A DNA stretch of 55,409 nucleotides from contig JABDGF010000008.1 in the NCBI GenBank assembly GCA_013286165.1, positions 1 to 55,409 of the forward strand, written 5' to 3'. The notes below the pieces were generated by a model that saw only the letters and a list, made by a program, of their open reading frames with translations, was not told the origin of the DNA and ran no database searches. How positions within the stretch are numbered: the stretch's first letter is position 1; every line of letters starts with the position of its first letter. Source of the DNA: Acidobacteriota bacterium (GTDB taxonomy: Bacteria; Acidobacteriota; Terriglobia; Acidiferrales; UBA7541). Position numbers and translations under genes: made by a program. This document shows positions 16,290 through 24,663 of this stretch, one piece after another.

Positions 16290-18968
16290 TCAGTGCGAAG
16301 CGGCCGCTTTGGTCTCTGGCGCGTTGGAGGCGATCAGCGCCTGAAATTTCGCCACTTCGTCTGGCTTTTTCAGCGCCTGATATTCCTCCACGAGGTCGTT
16401 GCGCGCGTTCACGAGCCAACTCACCTTCGGGTCCATCTGCTTCACGAGGATGTCGTAACCCGCCCGCGTTTCCGATTCGGCCTCGGAATATCGTTTTTGG
16501 CGCAGCAGCGTGCGGCCGAGCTTGATGCGCGCGATTCCGGTGTTGGTGCTCGTGGCGGACTGCGCTTCGGTATAAATCGGAATCACCATCCGATACTGCT
16601 TCTCGGCGCGTGGCCAATCTTTTTGCGCCGAGTACACGCTGCCGATATTCGAGAGCGCGGTGGCGTACCAGTAGTGATGCTCGCCGTACACGGTGCGGCA
16701 AATATCGGCCATGCGATTGAAGTACGCGAGCGCCTCTTCGTAATTTCCTTTTCGCAGCGCGACGGTGCCGAGTTCGTTCACGGTGGATGCGACGGTGGGG
16801 TGAACTTTTCCGTAGGCGGCTTCCTTGATCGCGAGCGATTGTTTCAGCAGCGCGAGCGCGTCGTCGTAGCGATTTTCGAGAACGAGCGTGCGCGCGAGGA
16901 TCGTGAGGTCGGCGGCGGTGACGACGCTGTCTTTCCCGTACCAGTTCTGCACGATGGCGAGTGCCTGACGGTCGTACATCTCGGCGGCGGGGTAGTGGCC
17001 GGCGTCGGACTCGATCGCGCCGAGATTGATCAGGATGTCGGCGACGCGCGGATGGCGGTCGCCGTAAATCTGTTTGTACATCACGAGCGCGCGGAGGTTG
17101 ATGCCGTTCGAAACTTCGTGATTGCCCGCGTAGTAGTTTGCGTTGGCGAGTTCGTGGAGCGAATCGGCGAGGTCGGCTTGCGACGCGCCGGGGGCGGAGA
17201 AAAAGTTCACGGTCTTTTCGAGTTGCGCGATGGCTTGCGGATACTCGCCGCGATCTTCGAGCACGCCGCCGAGCTGGAGCATGGCTTTGCCGATGGCGGG
17301 ATCGTTGGGCTTGAGCTTGCGTTGATAAATGTCGAGCGCCTGGCGGGTGAGTTTTTCGGCGTCGTCGTATTTTGCCTGTGAGTCGCGCAGCGAGCCGAGC
17401 GCGAGCAGGCTGGCGGCGGCTTCGGTGCTATCGGGGCCGAACATCGCGTTGCGCTCTTTCAGCGCGGATTCGAGGAGCGTGTTGGCCTGATCGAAGCGGC
17501 CGAGTTTTTCGTTGATGCCGCCGAGGGTGTCGTAAAGGTCGGCTTGCGACGCTGGATCGGCGTCGAGGCCGTGCGCGTCGCGCGCGCCGCGATCAAGCAG
17601 AGTCACGGCGTGCAAATCTTCCGCGGGGCCGGCGGAGGGATCGCCGCCCTGAAACAAATTCACGGTGAAATCCTGGATGCGTTTGGTGCGCGCGGTTTCG
17701 GCCACGGCGGCGTTGCGAGCGCGCGTGAGCTTCACGGTGTACACGACGATCAGCGCGATTACGGCCGCCAGCACTGCCGCCGCGGCGGAGAGCCAGTTGC
17801 GGTTGCGGCGAATAAATTTTCCGGCGGTGTAGCGCAGCGAGTCGGGCCGGGCGTCGAGAGGCTCGCCCTTTAAGTAATGATTCACGTCGCGGATGAGCGC
17901 TTCCACGGACTGGTAGCGCTGCCGCGGATCTTTGTGCATCGCGGTGAGGCAGAGCACATCGAGGTCTGCCCACGCGGACGGCCGCAGCGACGCCGCGTAT
18001 CCAGCCGAGGGATTCGCGGCGTGCGTTTCGTGGTACGCAGACGAGGGCTTTTCGGGCTGCTGCTCCACTAGAATTTTCACGGCTTGCGTTGGAGGGAGCG
18101 CGGCCACATCGAACGGCAGTTTTCCCGCGAGCAATTCGTAGAGCACCACGCCGAGCGAGTAAACGTCCGCGAGAATTCCCACTTGCTCGCCGCTGAATTG
18201 TTCCGGCGCGGCGTAAGCGGGCGTCATCAGGCGCAGCGCGGTGATGGTCTGATCCTCGGCGCCAAGCGTCGCGATTTGTTTCGCGATGCCGAAATCGAGC
18301 AGGCGCACGGCGCTGTCGTCTCGCACGAGAATGTTGGAGGGCTTCAGGTCGCGGTGAATCACGGCGTTCTGGTGCGCGTAGAGCACGGCCTGACACACAT
18401 CGCGAAAGAGGCGCAGGCGTTCTTCGATCGAGCAGTTGTGGCGGCGGCAATATTCGGTGAGCGGCGCGCCCTCCACGTACTCCATTACAAAGAAAGGAGT
18501 GCCGTCGGAGGTGGTGTCCGCGTCGTAAAGGCGCGCGATCCACGGGTGATTCAACTGCGCGAGAGTGCGCTGCTCGGCGGTGAATCGCGCGCGGCGCGCG
18601 GGCGAGAGCCACGCATCCCGCAGAACTTTGATCGCCACCTGGCTGCCGAGGTCGGCGCGTTCGCCGAGGAAGACGACGCCCATGCCGCCTTCGCCGAGTT
18701 TGCGGATCACGCGGTACGCGCCAAAGTCGCGCGATTCGGATGATTGTTCAGCGGAAGGCGTGTTCAGGATCTGATCGGCGACGTGGCCGATGTCGCGATC
18801 GAGCAGCGAATCGCTCCGCGCGTCTTCTTCGAGCAGCGCGAAGATTTCTCCGGCCAGCGCGGCATCGCCACCGCAGCGCGAATCGACGAACGCGCGCTGG
18901 TCCTCTGGAGCGAGACCCGCGGCCTCGTGGAACACAGCTTGAATTTGTTGCCAGCGCGCGCTATCCAC
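16290..18968 (-). CDS. Membrane-anchored Ser/Thr protein kinase with C-terminal TPR repeats
   Basis: The 892 residues begin with a helical segment (MDSARWQQIQAVFHEAAGLA) seen in Acidobacteriota and Planctomycetota kinases. The kinase domain (about 83-350) has the glycine loop LGEGGMGVVF, Lys114 in QVAIKVL, the catalytic loop HRDLKPSN (Asp207), DFG at 225-227 and a PAYAAPEQFSGEQ activation segment. One transmembrane helix (about 383-401) precedes an extracytoplasmic region of about 490 residues made of tetratricopeptide repeats (for example DTLGGINEKLGRFDQANTLL, LNELG-type repeats). All catalytic residues are intact. The ECF-like sigma factor gene ends 52 bp upstream, a frequent pairing, which suggests the kinase and sigma factor work in one signalling route. 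The TPRs may bind a periplasmic partner. Confidence 0.93.
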   Translation of the reverse strand: MDSARWQQIQAVFHEAAGLAPEDQRAFVDSRCGGDAALAGEIFALLEEDARSDSLLDRDIGHVADQILNTPSAEQSSESRDFGAYRVIRKLGEGGMGVVFLGERADLGSQVAIKVLRDAWLSPARRARFTAEQRTLAQLNHPWIARLYDADTTSDGTPFFVMEYVEGAPLTEYCRRHNCSIEERLRLFRDVCQAVLYAHQNAVIHRDLKPSNILVRDDSAVRLLDFGIAKQIATLGAEDQTITALRLMTPAYAAPEQFSGEQVGILADVYSLGVVLYELLAGKLPFDVAALPPTQAVKILVEQQPEKPSSAYHETHAANPSAGYAASLRPSAWADLDVLCLTAMHKDPRQRYQSVEALIRDVNHYLKGEPLDARPDSLRYTAGKFIRRNRNWLSAAAAVLAAVIALIVVYTVKLTRARNAAVAETARTKRIQDFTVNLFQGGDPSAGPAEDLHAVTLLDRGARDAHGLDADPASQADLYDTLGGINEKLGRFDQANTLLESALKERNAMFGPDSTEAAASLLALGSLRDSQAKYDDAEKLTRQALDIYQRKLKPNDPAIGKAMLQLGGVLEDRGEYPQAIAQLEKTVNFFSAPGASQADLADSLHELANANYYAGNHEVSNGINLRALVMYKQIYGDRHPRVADILINLGAIESDAGHYPAAEMYDRQALAIVQNWYGKDSVVTAADLTILARTLVLENRYDDALALLKQSLAIKEAAYGKVHPTVASTVNELGTVALRKGNYEEALAYFNRMADICRTVYGEHHYWYATALSNIGSVYSAQKDWPRAEKQYRMVIPIYTEAQSATSTNTGIARIKLGRTLLRQKRYSEAESETRAGYDILVKQMDPKVSWLVNARNDLVEEYQALKKPDEVAKFQALIASNAPETKAAASH

Positions 18969-19020
18969 TTCAGTTGATCCGTCCGCGAGAGATTAAGCCA
19001 CGCGCGCGTGAGGCGCCAGC

Positions 19021-19629
19021 CTAGCAAGCTTTGCGCAGTTGATTGGCGAGCCAGGCTTTCGCCGCGCGCCAGTCGCGCAGCACGGTCGCTTCGGAAACGC
19101 CGAGTAGTTCGGCGGCCTCTGGAATTTCTAAACCGCCAAAAAAGCGCGTCTCAACCATCATCGCTTGCCGCGGATTCATTTCCGCCAGCGCGTCGAGCGC
19201 GTTATTGAGCGCAAGAACTTCGTCTTCGCTCGAAGGCGCCTTGTTCAGCGCATCGTCGAATGTCACCGTCATCTCCGCGCCGCCGCCGCGCTTGTCTGCG
19301 TTTCGGCGTCGCGCCGCTTCCACCAGTAGCTGACGCATGGCGCGCGCCGCGATGCGCTTGAAATGCAGGCGCGAGGTGGCGCCGATGTCGGGCGATTTCG
19401 CAAGTTTCAGCCAAGCCTCGTTCACAAGCGCCGTGGGGCTGAGCGTGGCGCTGGGATCGCCGCGGCGCACGGCGGACGCGAGGCGCCGCAGCTCCTCGTA
19501 GGTGACGCTGAAAAGCTGGTCGAGCGCGCGCCGGTTGGCTACCGGCACCTCGAGCAGCTCCATCTCAAAATTGGCAAGCTCCGCCTGAGGCTTGGGCGGC
19601 GTGACGGTTTTGGGCGTGGCTTTACGCAT
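19021..19629 (-). CDS. ECF-type RNA polymerase sigma factor (Acidobacteria/Planctomycetes-type subfamily)
   Basis: The 202-residue protein contains region 2 (ALDQLFSVTYEELRRLASAV, SPTALVNEAWLKLAK) and region 4 (LNNALDALAEMNPRQAMMVE, FFGGLEIPEAAELLGVSEAT, then VLRDWRAAKAWLANQL as the helix-turn-helix). The motif combination LSPTALVNEAWLKL with VLRDWR.AKAWL is typical of the ECF subfamily paired with Ser/Thr kinases in these phyla. It is followed 52 bp downstream by such a kinase. No anti-sigma gene is adjacent, which fits activation by phosphorylation (an inference). No ribosome binding site precedes the ATG, and an ECF-like promoter sits immediately upstream. Confidence 0.92.
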   Translation of the reverse strand: MRKATPKTVTPPKPQAELANFEMELLEVPVANRRALDQLFSVTYEELRRLASAVRRGDPSATLSPTALVNEAWLKLAKSPDIGATSRLHFKRIAARAMRQLLVEAARRRNADKRGGGAEMTVTFDDALNKAPSSEDEVLALNNALDALAEMNPRQAMMVETRFFGGLEIPEAAELLGVSEATVLRDWRAAKAWLANQLRKAC

Positions 19630-19636
19630 AGCTGGA

Positions 19637-19664
19637 TATAGAACGGGGCAGAAGCGCGAATTCC
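19637..19664 (-). promoter_or_regulatory. Possible ECF-type promoter, perhaps autoregulatory
   Basis: On the minus strand GGAATT (19664-19659) and TCTATA (19642-19637) are 16 bases apart, resembling the GGAACTT/TCTGA pattern of many ECF promoters. The expected start lies at or next to the sigma-factor ATG (19629), so the transcript could be leaderless. Confidence 0.35.
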
Positions 19665-19762
19665 ACGCGGTGCCGAAACTTTAGCACCGCCGCCCGGGAA
19701 CGGCAACGACGCGGCGGGCGCGGCACAAGTTGTGCAAATGCGCATGTTCACGAGGAGAATTA

Positions 19763-20089
19763 ATGAAAACGCACAGGTTTAAACGGGTATTTCTGGTGGC
19801 AGCGCTGGCTACGGGGCTATTTGCCGTGGCTTGCGGCAACAGCGTGGAAGGGAAGTATCGCGACCCGAGCGGCACGATCAATTGCAGCTTCGAAGACGGA
19901 AAGGCGTACATTGGGCTGGGCGTTTACGCGGTGGATGGCACGTACAAAATCGACGGCAACAAAATTATCGCGACGGGCGATTTTGGGATGATGCTGCCGC
20001 ACACGATCGTATTCACTGTTAATAAGGATGGCTCGCTTGATCCGCAGCGCGACACGCCGATCCCGCGGCTGGAGAAGGTGAAGAACTAA
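19763..20089 (+). CDS. Small lipoprotein with lipocalin-like beta domain
   Basis: The 108 residues begin MKTHRFKRVFLVAALATGLF with a lipobox (FAVACG, Cys near 24). The mature part is a compact beta domain: VEGKYRDPSGTINCSFEDGK, then VYAVDGTYKIDGNKIIATGD and FTVNKDGSLDPQ, a pattern of small lipocalin-like domains. The ATG at 19763 follows GAGGAGAATTA. Its stop codon overlaps the next start (TAATG, sharing one base), so translation of the two is probably coupled. Function is unknown. Confidence 0.8.
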   Translation: MKTHRFKRVFLVAALATGLFAVACGNSVEGKYRDPSGTINCSFEDGKAYIGLGVYAVDGTYKIDGNKIIATGDFGMMLPHTIVFTVNKDGSLDPQRDTPIPRLEKVKN

Positions 20090-22158
20090 TGCGTCTGATC
20101 CGGCAGATTGCGCTCGTCGTCGCTCCGCTGGCAAGCCTGATTGTGGGCGGCCTCGCGTCCGCGCAGGACTTGCACATGGGCGTCACGTACGTGTGCAACG
20201 GCGAGCGCCTGCTGATCGAGAGCTGCAACATGCGCGACACGTCTGACACATCGACGTGCATGGTGCAGCATCCGGATCGCCCTCAGCACAACGGCTTCCC
20301 TGCGTACACGAACGAAACGCGCGGCACGCTGAAGACGCTGCTGCCCACGTGCAAGCAGCCGGGCGCAGCGCAAGTGGCGAAGGCGGATAGCGCGCGGAAG
20401 GGCGCGCAGGATAAACAAGACGCCATCGCGCAGCAGAACTTGAAACTGATGGACACGCCGCCGCCGGGCGCTACGGGCCCGACGAGCGTTTCGCGCGACA
20501 AAGCGCGGCTGCAACGCTGCTTGAGCGCGGGGCGTACGGAAGGCCAGTGCGCGGGCAATGCGTTTGGGAATTTTTTCGGGGATGCGCTCAATCTCGCCGG
20601 AGCTCTGATCGGCGCGGACAAGCCGGAGACGGGACTCTACTTCGCCGGCCGCTACGAAGGAAAAGGCTGGCGCATCGATTTCACGCCGGGCATCGCGGAA
20701 ATGTATTGCTCGGATCTGGTGACGAGCGGCCATCCGTACAAAATCGAATTTCAAGGCACAAAGGTCGCGCTGCATGTGCAGAACGATCCGCAGGGATTAA
20801 TTTTTGCTTTGCGCGACGGCAAGCTGTACGGGCCGTCGCAGGCGGTTTCAGTCGCGGGGCGGATCGTGGTGGGCACTACGGCCGGCGGCGGTGGGTCGTA
20901 CGCCGCGAGTTCTCCGAGCAGCAGTGAGCCGACCACCACAACTCACACGACGACGACGGACATGAGCCCGCTGCAAGCCGACGCTTACGTTCGCAGCGGT
21001 GGATCGGGCACGGTGCAGCCGAATGGCGCGAGCTACTCCGTGACCGAGACGACTACGTCCACGGAATACCATTCCACGCCAGCGCCCACGCCGAGCTACA
21101 ACACGGGCCCGCAGGTGATTACGGCGCCGCGTACGCGCTCGTGTCCCGCGCCCGTGCTCACGAACACTCCGGAGCGGCAAGCGCAAGACATGGGCAGCGC
21201 GCTGACGTCGATCGCCGGAATTTTTGGCGGATCGGACGAAGCGCCTGCGAAAAAATCCGCGCCTGCGCTGGCTCCCGCAGGTTTGCGCATGACCGGCGAA
21301 TTCGAAACTCCTGGCGGCGCGGAGATCGATTTTCGCGACGACAGCGCGATCGTCGCGTGCGGCTTGATTGCGGCGGAGTATCCGTACACGGTGGATCTGA
21401 GCGGCGATCATCCGGTGCTGCGTCTCGCGGGGGCGGGCAAGCAGCCGATCGATTTGACGTTTGGCGAGAAGAATACTTTTGCGGGCACGGGCGAGATTCA
21501 AGTGACGGGCCGCGTGCCGATGGGGCAGAACAATGACGGCGACGTGGTGTACGCGCAGCGGACGGCGAAATGTTCGCTCGGCACGTTCAGCGCGGTGGCG
21601 GATGGGGCGCCGGTGAATCTGTCAGCGGCGGCGAGTTCGTCGGGCGCGCCGGCCGGTGGGGCGAGTGCGGCGCCGCCTGTAGGCGGGGCTTCGTCGGGGG
21701 CTGTGAGCGCTCATCCGAATTTCTCTACCGCCGCGAAGCCGCTCGGAAATGCGGTGCTGACGATCAAGTCTGGCTTTCCGGCGCAGGCGGGCGCGCCCGA
21801 TCCGCTGGGCGGCTCGGCGGTTATGCTGATGCGAAATCCGGTGGCGGCTGTGCTGGCGAAGAGCGGCGCGCCGGTGCCGGCGCACATGTCTGGCCAGGAA
21901 GCGATTCACAGCGCGTGCGAAGCGAACAAGCCGGAGTGCGGAAAATATCTGATCGCGGTGGGAAACGACGCGGCCACCGGCGCGAAATCGGGCGCAAACG
22001 GCGCGACTGTGTTGCCGGGAGTTCCGCCGGGGACGTATTACCTGACCACGTCGGCAAAAATCGGCCAGCTCGTGATGTACTGGCAGGTGAAGCTGGAATT
22101 GAAGGCGGGCGCGAACGCGATCACGCTGGATACGCGCAACGCAGAGCCTGTGAAATAA
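20089..22158 (+). CDS. Large exported protein with duplicated beta domain, function unknown
   Basis: I do not recognise a named family. The 689 residues start with a signal peptide (MRLIRQIALVVAPLASLIVG...ASA). A Cys-rich N-terminal part follows (about 27-90, TYVCNGERLLIESCNMRD). Two similar beta domains come next: FAGRYEGKGWRIDFTPGIAE...HPYKIEF...VAGRIVVG (about 184-265) and MTGEFETPGGAEIDFRDDSA...YPYTVDL...VTGRVPMG (about 402-485). They are separated by a Thr/Ser-rich linker. The C-terminal 140 residues (from about 550) resemble a beta-sandwich with VLPGVPPGTYYLTTSAKIGQ, as in carboxypeptidase-regulatory-like domains. It is translationally coupled to the small lipoprotein upstream, whose beta domain looks related. 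A surface or periplasmic role is inferred. Confidence 0.75.
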   Translation: MRLIRQIALVVAPLASLIVGGLASAQDLHMGVTYVCNGERLLIESCNMRDTSDTSTCMVQHPDRPQHNGFPAYTNETRGTLKTLLPTCKQPGAAQVAKADSARKGAQDKQDAIAQQNLKLMDTPPPGATGPTSVSRDKARLQRCLSAGRTEGQCAGNAFGNFFGDALNLAGALIGADKPETGLYFAGRYEGKGWRIDFTPGIAEMYCSDLVTSGHPYKIEFQGTKVALHVQNDPQGLIFALRDGKLYGPSQAVSVAGRIVVGTTAGGGGSYAASSPSSSEPTTTTHTTTTDMSPLQADAYVRSGGSGTVQPNGASYSVTETTTSTEYHSTPAPTPSYNTGPQVITAPRTRSCPAPVLTNTPERQAQDMGSALTSIAGIFGGSDEAPAKKSAPALAPAGLRMTGEFETPGGAEIDFRDDSAIVACGLIAAEYPYTVDLSGDHPVLRLAGAGKQPIDLTFGEKNTFAGTGEIQVTGRVPMGQNNDGDVVYAQRTAKCSLGTFSAVADGAPVNLSAAASSSGAPAGGASAAPPVGGASSGAVSAHPNFSTAAKPLGNAVLTIKSGFPAQAGAPDPLGGSAVMLMRNPVAAVLAKSGAPVPAHMSGQEAIHSACEANKPECGKYLIAVGNDAATGAKSGANGATVLPGVPPGTYYLTTSAKIGQLVMYWQVKLELKAGANAITLDTRNAEPVK

Positions 22159-22218
22159 AAAAGGCGCGCTGGCTGTTCGACGGTTGCTACACAAATCGCT
22201 GAACAAACTGAGCGCGCC
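22157..22218 (-). terminator. Rho-independent terminator of the M3 peptidase gene
   Basis: On the minus strand GGCGCGCT (22218-22211) pairs with AGCGCGCC (22170-22163), with an inner TGTTC/GAACA pairing, followed directly by TTTTTTATTT. It lies just beyond the dcp stop codon and also abuts the end of the convergent gene, so it may serve both directions, though only the minus strand has a T-run. Confidence 0.7.
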
Positions 22219-22238
22219 CTTCTGAATCGTCGATCGCG

Positions 22239-24413
22239 TTACTGATCGAGCCCGCGGTACTTCATCATCGACTGCACGCTGGGCGCCTTGCCGCGCCACG
22301 CCTCGTACAGCTTTTCGAGATCTTCGGTATTTCCGCGCGAGAGAATCATCTGGCGGAAACGATCGCCGTTCGCGCGCGTCAGCCCGCCGTTGTCGTCGAA
22401 CCACTGGTACGCGTCGTCGTCCAGCATCTGCGTCCAGAGATACGCGTAGTAGCCCGCCGCATAGCCGCCGCCCCAAATATGATTGAAATAGCTCGAACGA
22501 TAGCGCGGCGGTACGTAGGAAATCAGCAGGTGCGTCTTATCGAGCGCCTGCTTTTCAAACGCATCGGGATCCCGCAGCGGCGCGGACGCGGGCAGGGTGT
22601 GCCACTGCATGTCGAGTTCTGCGGCGGCGAGTAGTTCGGTGAGCTTATAGCCTTCGTTGAAGGTCGCAGCCTTCTGAACTTTTGCGACGAGATCGGCCGG
22701 CATCAATTCGCCCGTCTTGTAATGTTTCGCATAGTGATTGAAGACGGCCGGGTAAATCGCCCAGTGCTCATTGAACTGCGACGGAAATTCCACAAAGTCG
22801 CGCGCGGTGCTGGTGCCCGAGATTGACGGGTATTCCGTGTTCGCGAACATTCCGTGCAGCGCGTGCCCGAATTCGTGGAACATCGTGGTCACGTCGGTGA
22901 AGCTGATTAGCGCGGGTTCTCCCGGCGCAGGCTTCGGGAAATTCCCGACGTTGTAAACGACCGGCAGGTGGCCGAGCAGCTTCGACTGATCGACGAAGTT
23001 GCCCATCCACGCGCCGCCTTCTTTATTGTCGCGCTTGAAGTAGTCGCAGTAAAAAAGCGCGAGCGGCTTGCCGTCCACGTCAAACACTTCGAAGACGCGG
23101 ACGTCGGGCTCGTATACCGGAATGTCTTTTCGTTCCTTGAAGGTGATGCCGTAGAGCTGCGTCGCGGCGTAGAAAACGCCGTTCTCGAGAACGTTGTCGA
23201 TTTCGAAGTAGGGCTTCACCTCGGAGTCGTTCAAGTCGTACTTCGCTTTGCGTACCTGCTCGGAATAGAAATCCCAATCCCACGGCTGCACGGTGAAACC
23301 GCCCTTCTGCGCGTCGATCACGGCCTGAATATCTTTCGCTTCGTTGGCGGCTTTTCCGCTGGCGATGGGCACGAGCGCGTCCATGAACTTCAGCGCATTC
23401 TCGGGCGTCTTGGCCATCTGATTTTCCAGCGACCACGCGGCGTAGTTTGGATAGCCGAGAAGTTGAGCGCGTTGTGCGCGAAGCTGCGCGAGCTTGGCGA
23501 TAGTGTCGCGCGTGTCGTTCGCGTCGCCGTGTTCGGCGCGAGCCCAGGAGTTGTTGAAGATGGCTTCGCGCGTTTTGCGGTCGGTGAGCGTGGCGGCTTC
23601 GGGCTGCTGCGTGGTGTTCTGCAGTGGTAGCACGTAGCCACTCGTTTTTTCGCGGCCTTTTGCTGCGCCTGCTGCTGCGGCGTATTGCGCGTCGGTAAAT
23701 CCGGCCAGTGCGGATTTGTCGTCGGTGTAGTAGGCGCCGCGCTTCGTGGCTGCGAGCAACTTCTCGGAGAAATCGTTGCCGAGAGTCGAGAGCTGTTCGT
23801 TCAGCTTTTTGAGGTTTTCTTTGTCTGCTGGCGATAGATTCGCACCGGCGCGAACGAAATTGTCGTAGGTGAGTTCGAGCAGGCGTAGCGATTCGGGGTC
23901 GAGCTTCAGCGTGTCGCGCTGTTTGTACAAAGCGGCGATGCGCGCGAAGAGTTTTTCGTTGAGCACGATCGCGTCACTGTGCGCGGCGAATTTCGGCGCG
24001 AGGTGCGCGCGGATCTGCAAAAGCTCCGGATCGGAATTGGCCTGCACCACCGAGCCGAACGTGTTCATGGCGCGCGTGAGCAGCTGGCCCGACTTCTGCA
24101 TCGCGACTATGGTGTTGTCGAATGTAGGCGCCTGCGAATTGTCGGCGATGGCCTGCATCTCGGCCAGTTCCTGCGCCATGCCCGCTTCGATCGCGGGCTG
24201 GTAGTCGGAATCCTTGATCTTGTCAAACGGCGGCGCGCCGAAGGGCAGCGTGCTCGCCGCGTAAAAAGGGTTCGAAGGCCCGAACTTCGCGTCTCCGGAT
24301 TGGCCCGCTGCTCCGCCCGCAATGGCGCCCGACGAAAGGATTGCAGTCATGGTTGTAAGAAGTACCTTCCCGTATTTTGTGCGTCCGAAATTGAATCGAG
24401 TGTTAGTCGGCAT
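22239..24413 (-). CDS. dcp: M3-family peptidyl-dipeptidase (Dcp-like), exported
   Basis: The 724 residues carry an N-terminal hydrophobic export signal (LLTTMTAILSSGAIAGGAAG). The M3 thermolysin-like fold includes the zinc motif HEFGHALHGMF around residue 513 and the downstream region EFPSQFNEHWAIYPAVFNHY with the third ligand glutamate. The C-terminal ends with YYAYLWTQMLDDDAYQWFDD and GNTEDLEKLYEAWRGKAPSV, all characteristic of Dcp/oligopeptidase A. Dcp removes C-terminal dipeptides from peptides; this copy is probably periplasmic. Length matches the family (about 680-720). It is a single-gene unit with its own terminator. Confidence 0.93.
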   Translation of the reverse strand: MPTNTRFNFGRTKYGKVLLTTMTAILSSGAIAGGAAGQSGDAKFGPSNPFYAASTLPFGAPPFDKIKDSDYQPAIEAGMAQELAEMQAIADNSQAPTFDNTIVAMQKSGQLLTRAMNTFGSVVQANSDPELLQIRAHLAPKFAAHSDAIVLNEKLFARIAALYKQRDTLKLDPESLRLLELTYDNFVRAGANLSPADKENLKKLNEQLSTLGNDFSEKLLAATKRGAYYTDDKSALAGFTDAQYAAAAGAAKGREKTSGYVLPLQNTTQQPEAATLTDRKTREAIFNNSWARAEHGDANDTRDTIAKLAQLRAQRAQLLGYPNYAAWSLENQMAKTPENALKFMDALVPIASGKAANEAKDIQAVIDAQKGGFTVQPWDWDFYSEQVRKAKYDLNDSEVKPYFEIDNVLENGVFYAATQLYGITFKERKDIPVYEPDVRVFEVFDVDGKPLALFYCDYFKRDNKEGGAWMGNFVDQSKLLGHLPVVYNVGNFPKPAPGEPALISFTDVTTMFHEFGHALHGMFANTEYPSISGTSTARDFVEFPSQFNEHWAIYPAVFNHYAKHYKTGELMPADLVAKVQKAATFNEGYKLTELLAAAELDMQWHTLPASAPLRDPDAFEKQALDKTHLLISYVPPRYRSSYFNHIWGGGYAAGYYAYLWTQMLDDDAYQWFDDNGGLTRANGDRFRQMILSRGNTEDLEKLYEAWRGKAPSVQSMMKYRGLDQ

Positions 24414-24617
24414 AAGGTGAGTGCGTTTCGTAGTCCTCGACCTTATATCTTAAGGTAAATCGGCAGAACCGGATGTAAATTGCGCGGTAAAGCTGGGATG
24501 CGCGAATTTTTCGCGCCAAATAATGTTCCGGCGGCGAACTGGGCGGCGTCTAATCGCAAGCAGGGCGGCGGCCCCTTGAAAACTTCGCTCGCGGGACGCA
24601 ATCCGCTCTCACTTCAT

Positions 24618-24623
24618 TATAAT
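24618..24623 (+). promoter_or_regulatory. TATAAT -10 box of the efflux operon
   Basis: A perfect TATAAT sits 40 bases before the TolC-type ATG, giving a leader of roughly 34 nt. No good -35 is seen at the proper distance. The hexamer overlaps an earlier in-frame ATG (24622), which argues that the real start is at 24664. Confidence 0.5.
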
Positions 24624-24663
24624 GCCAGCCTCATATTCTGATCGTTGTGGTGTCGGAGTATTC

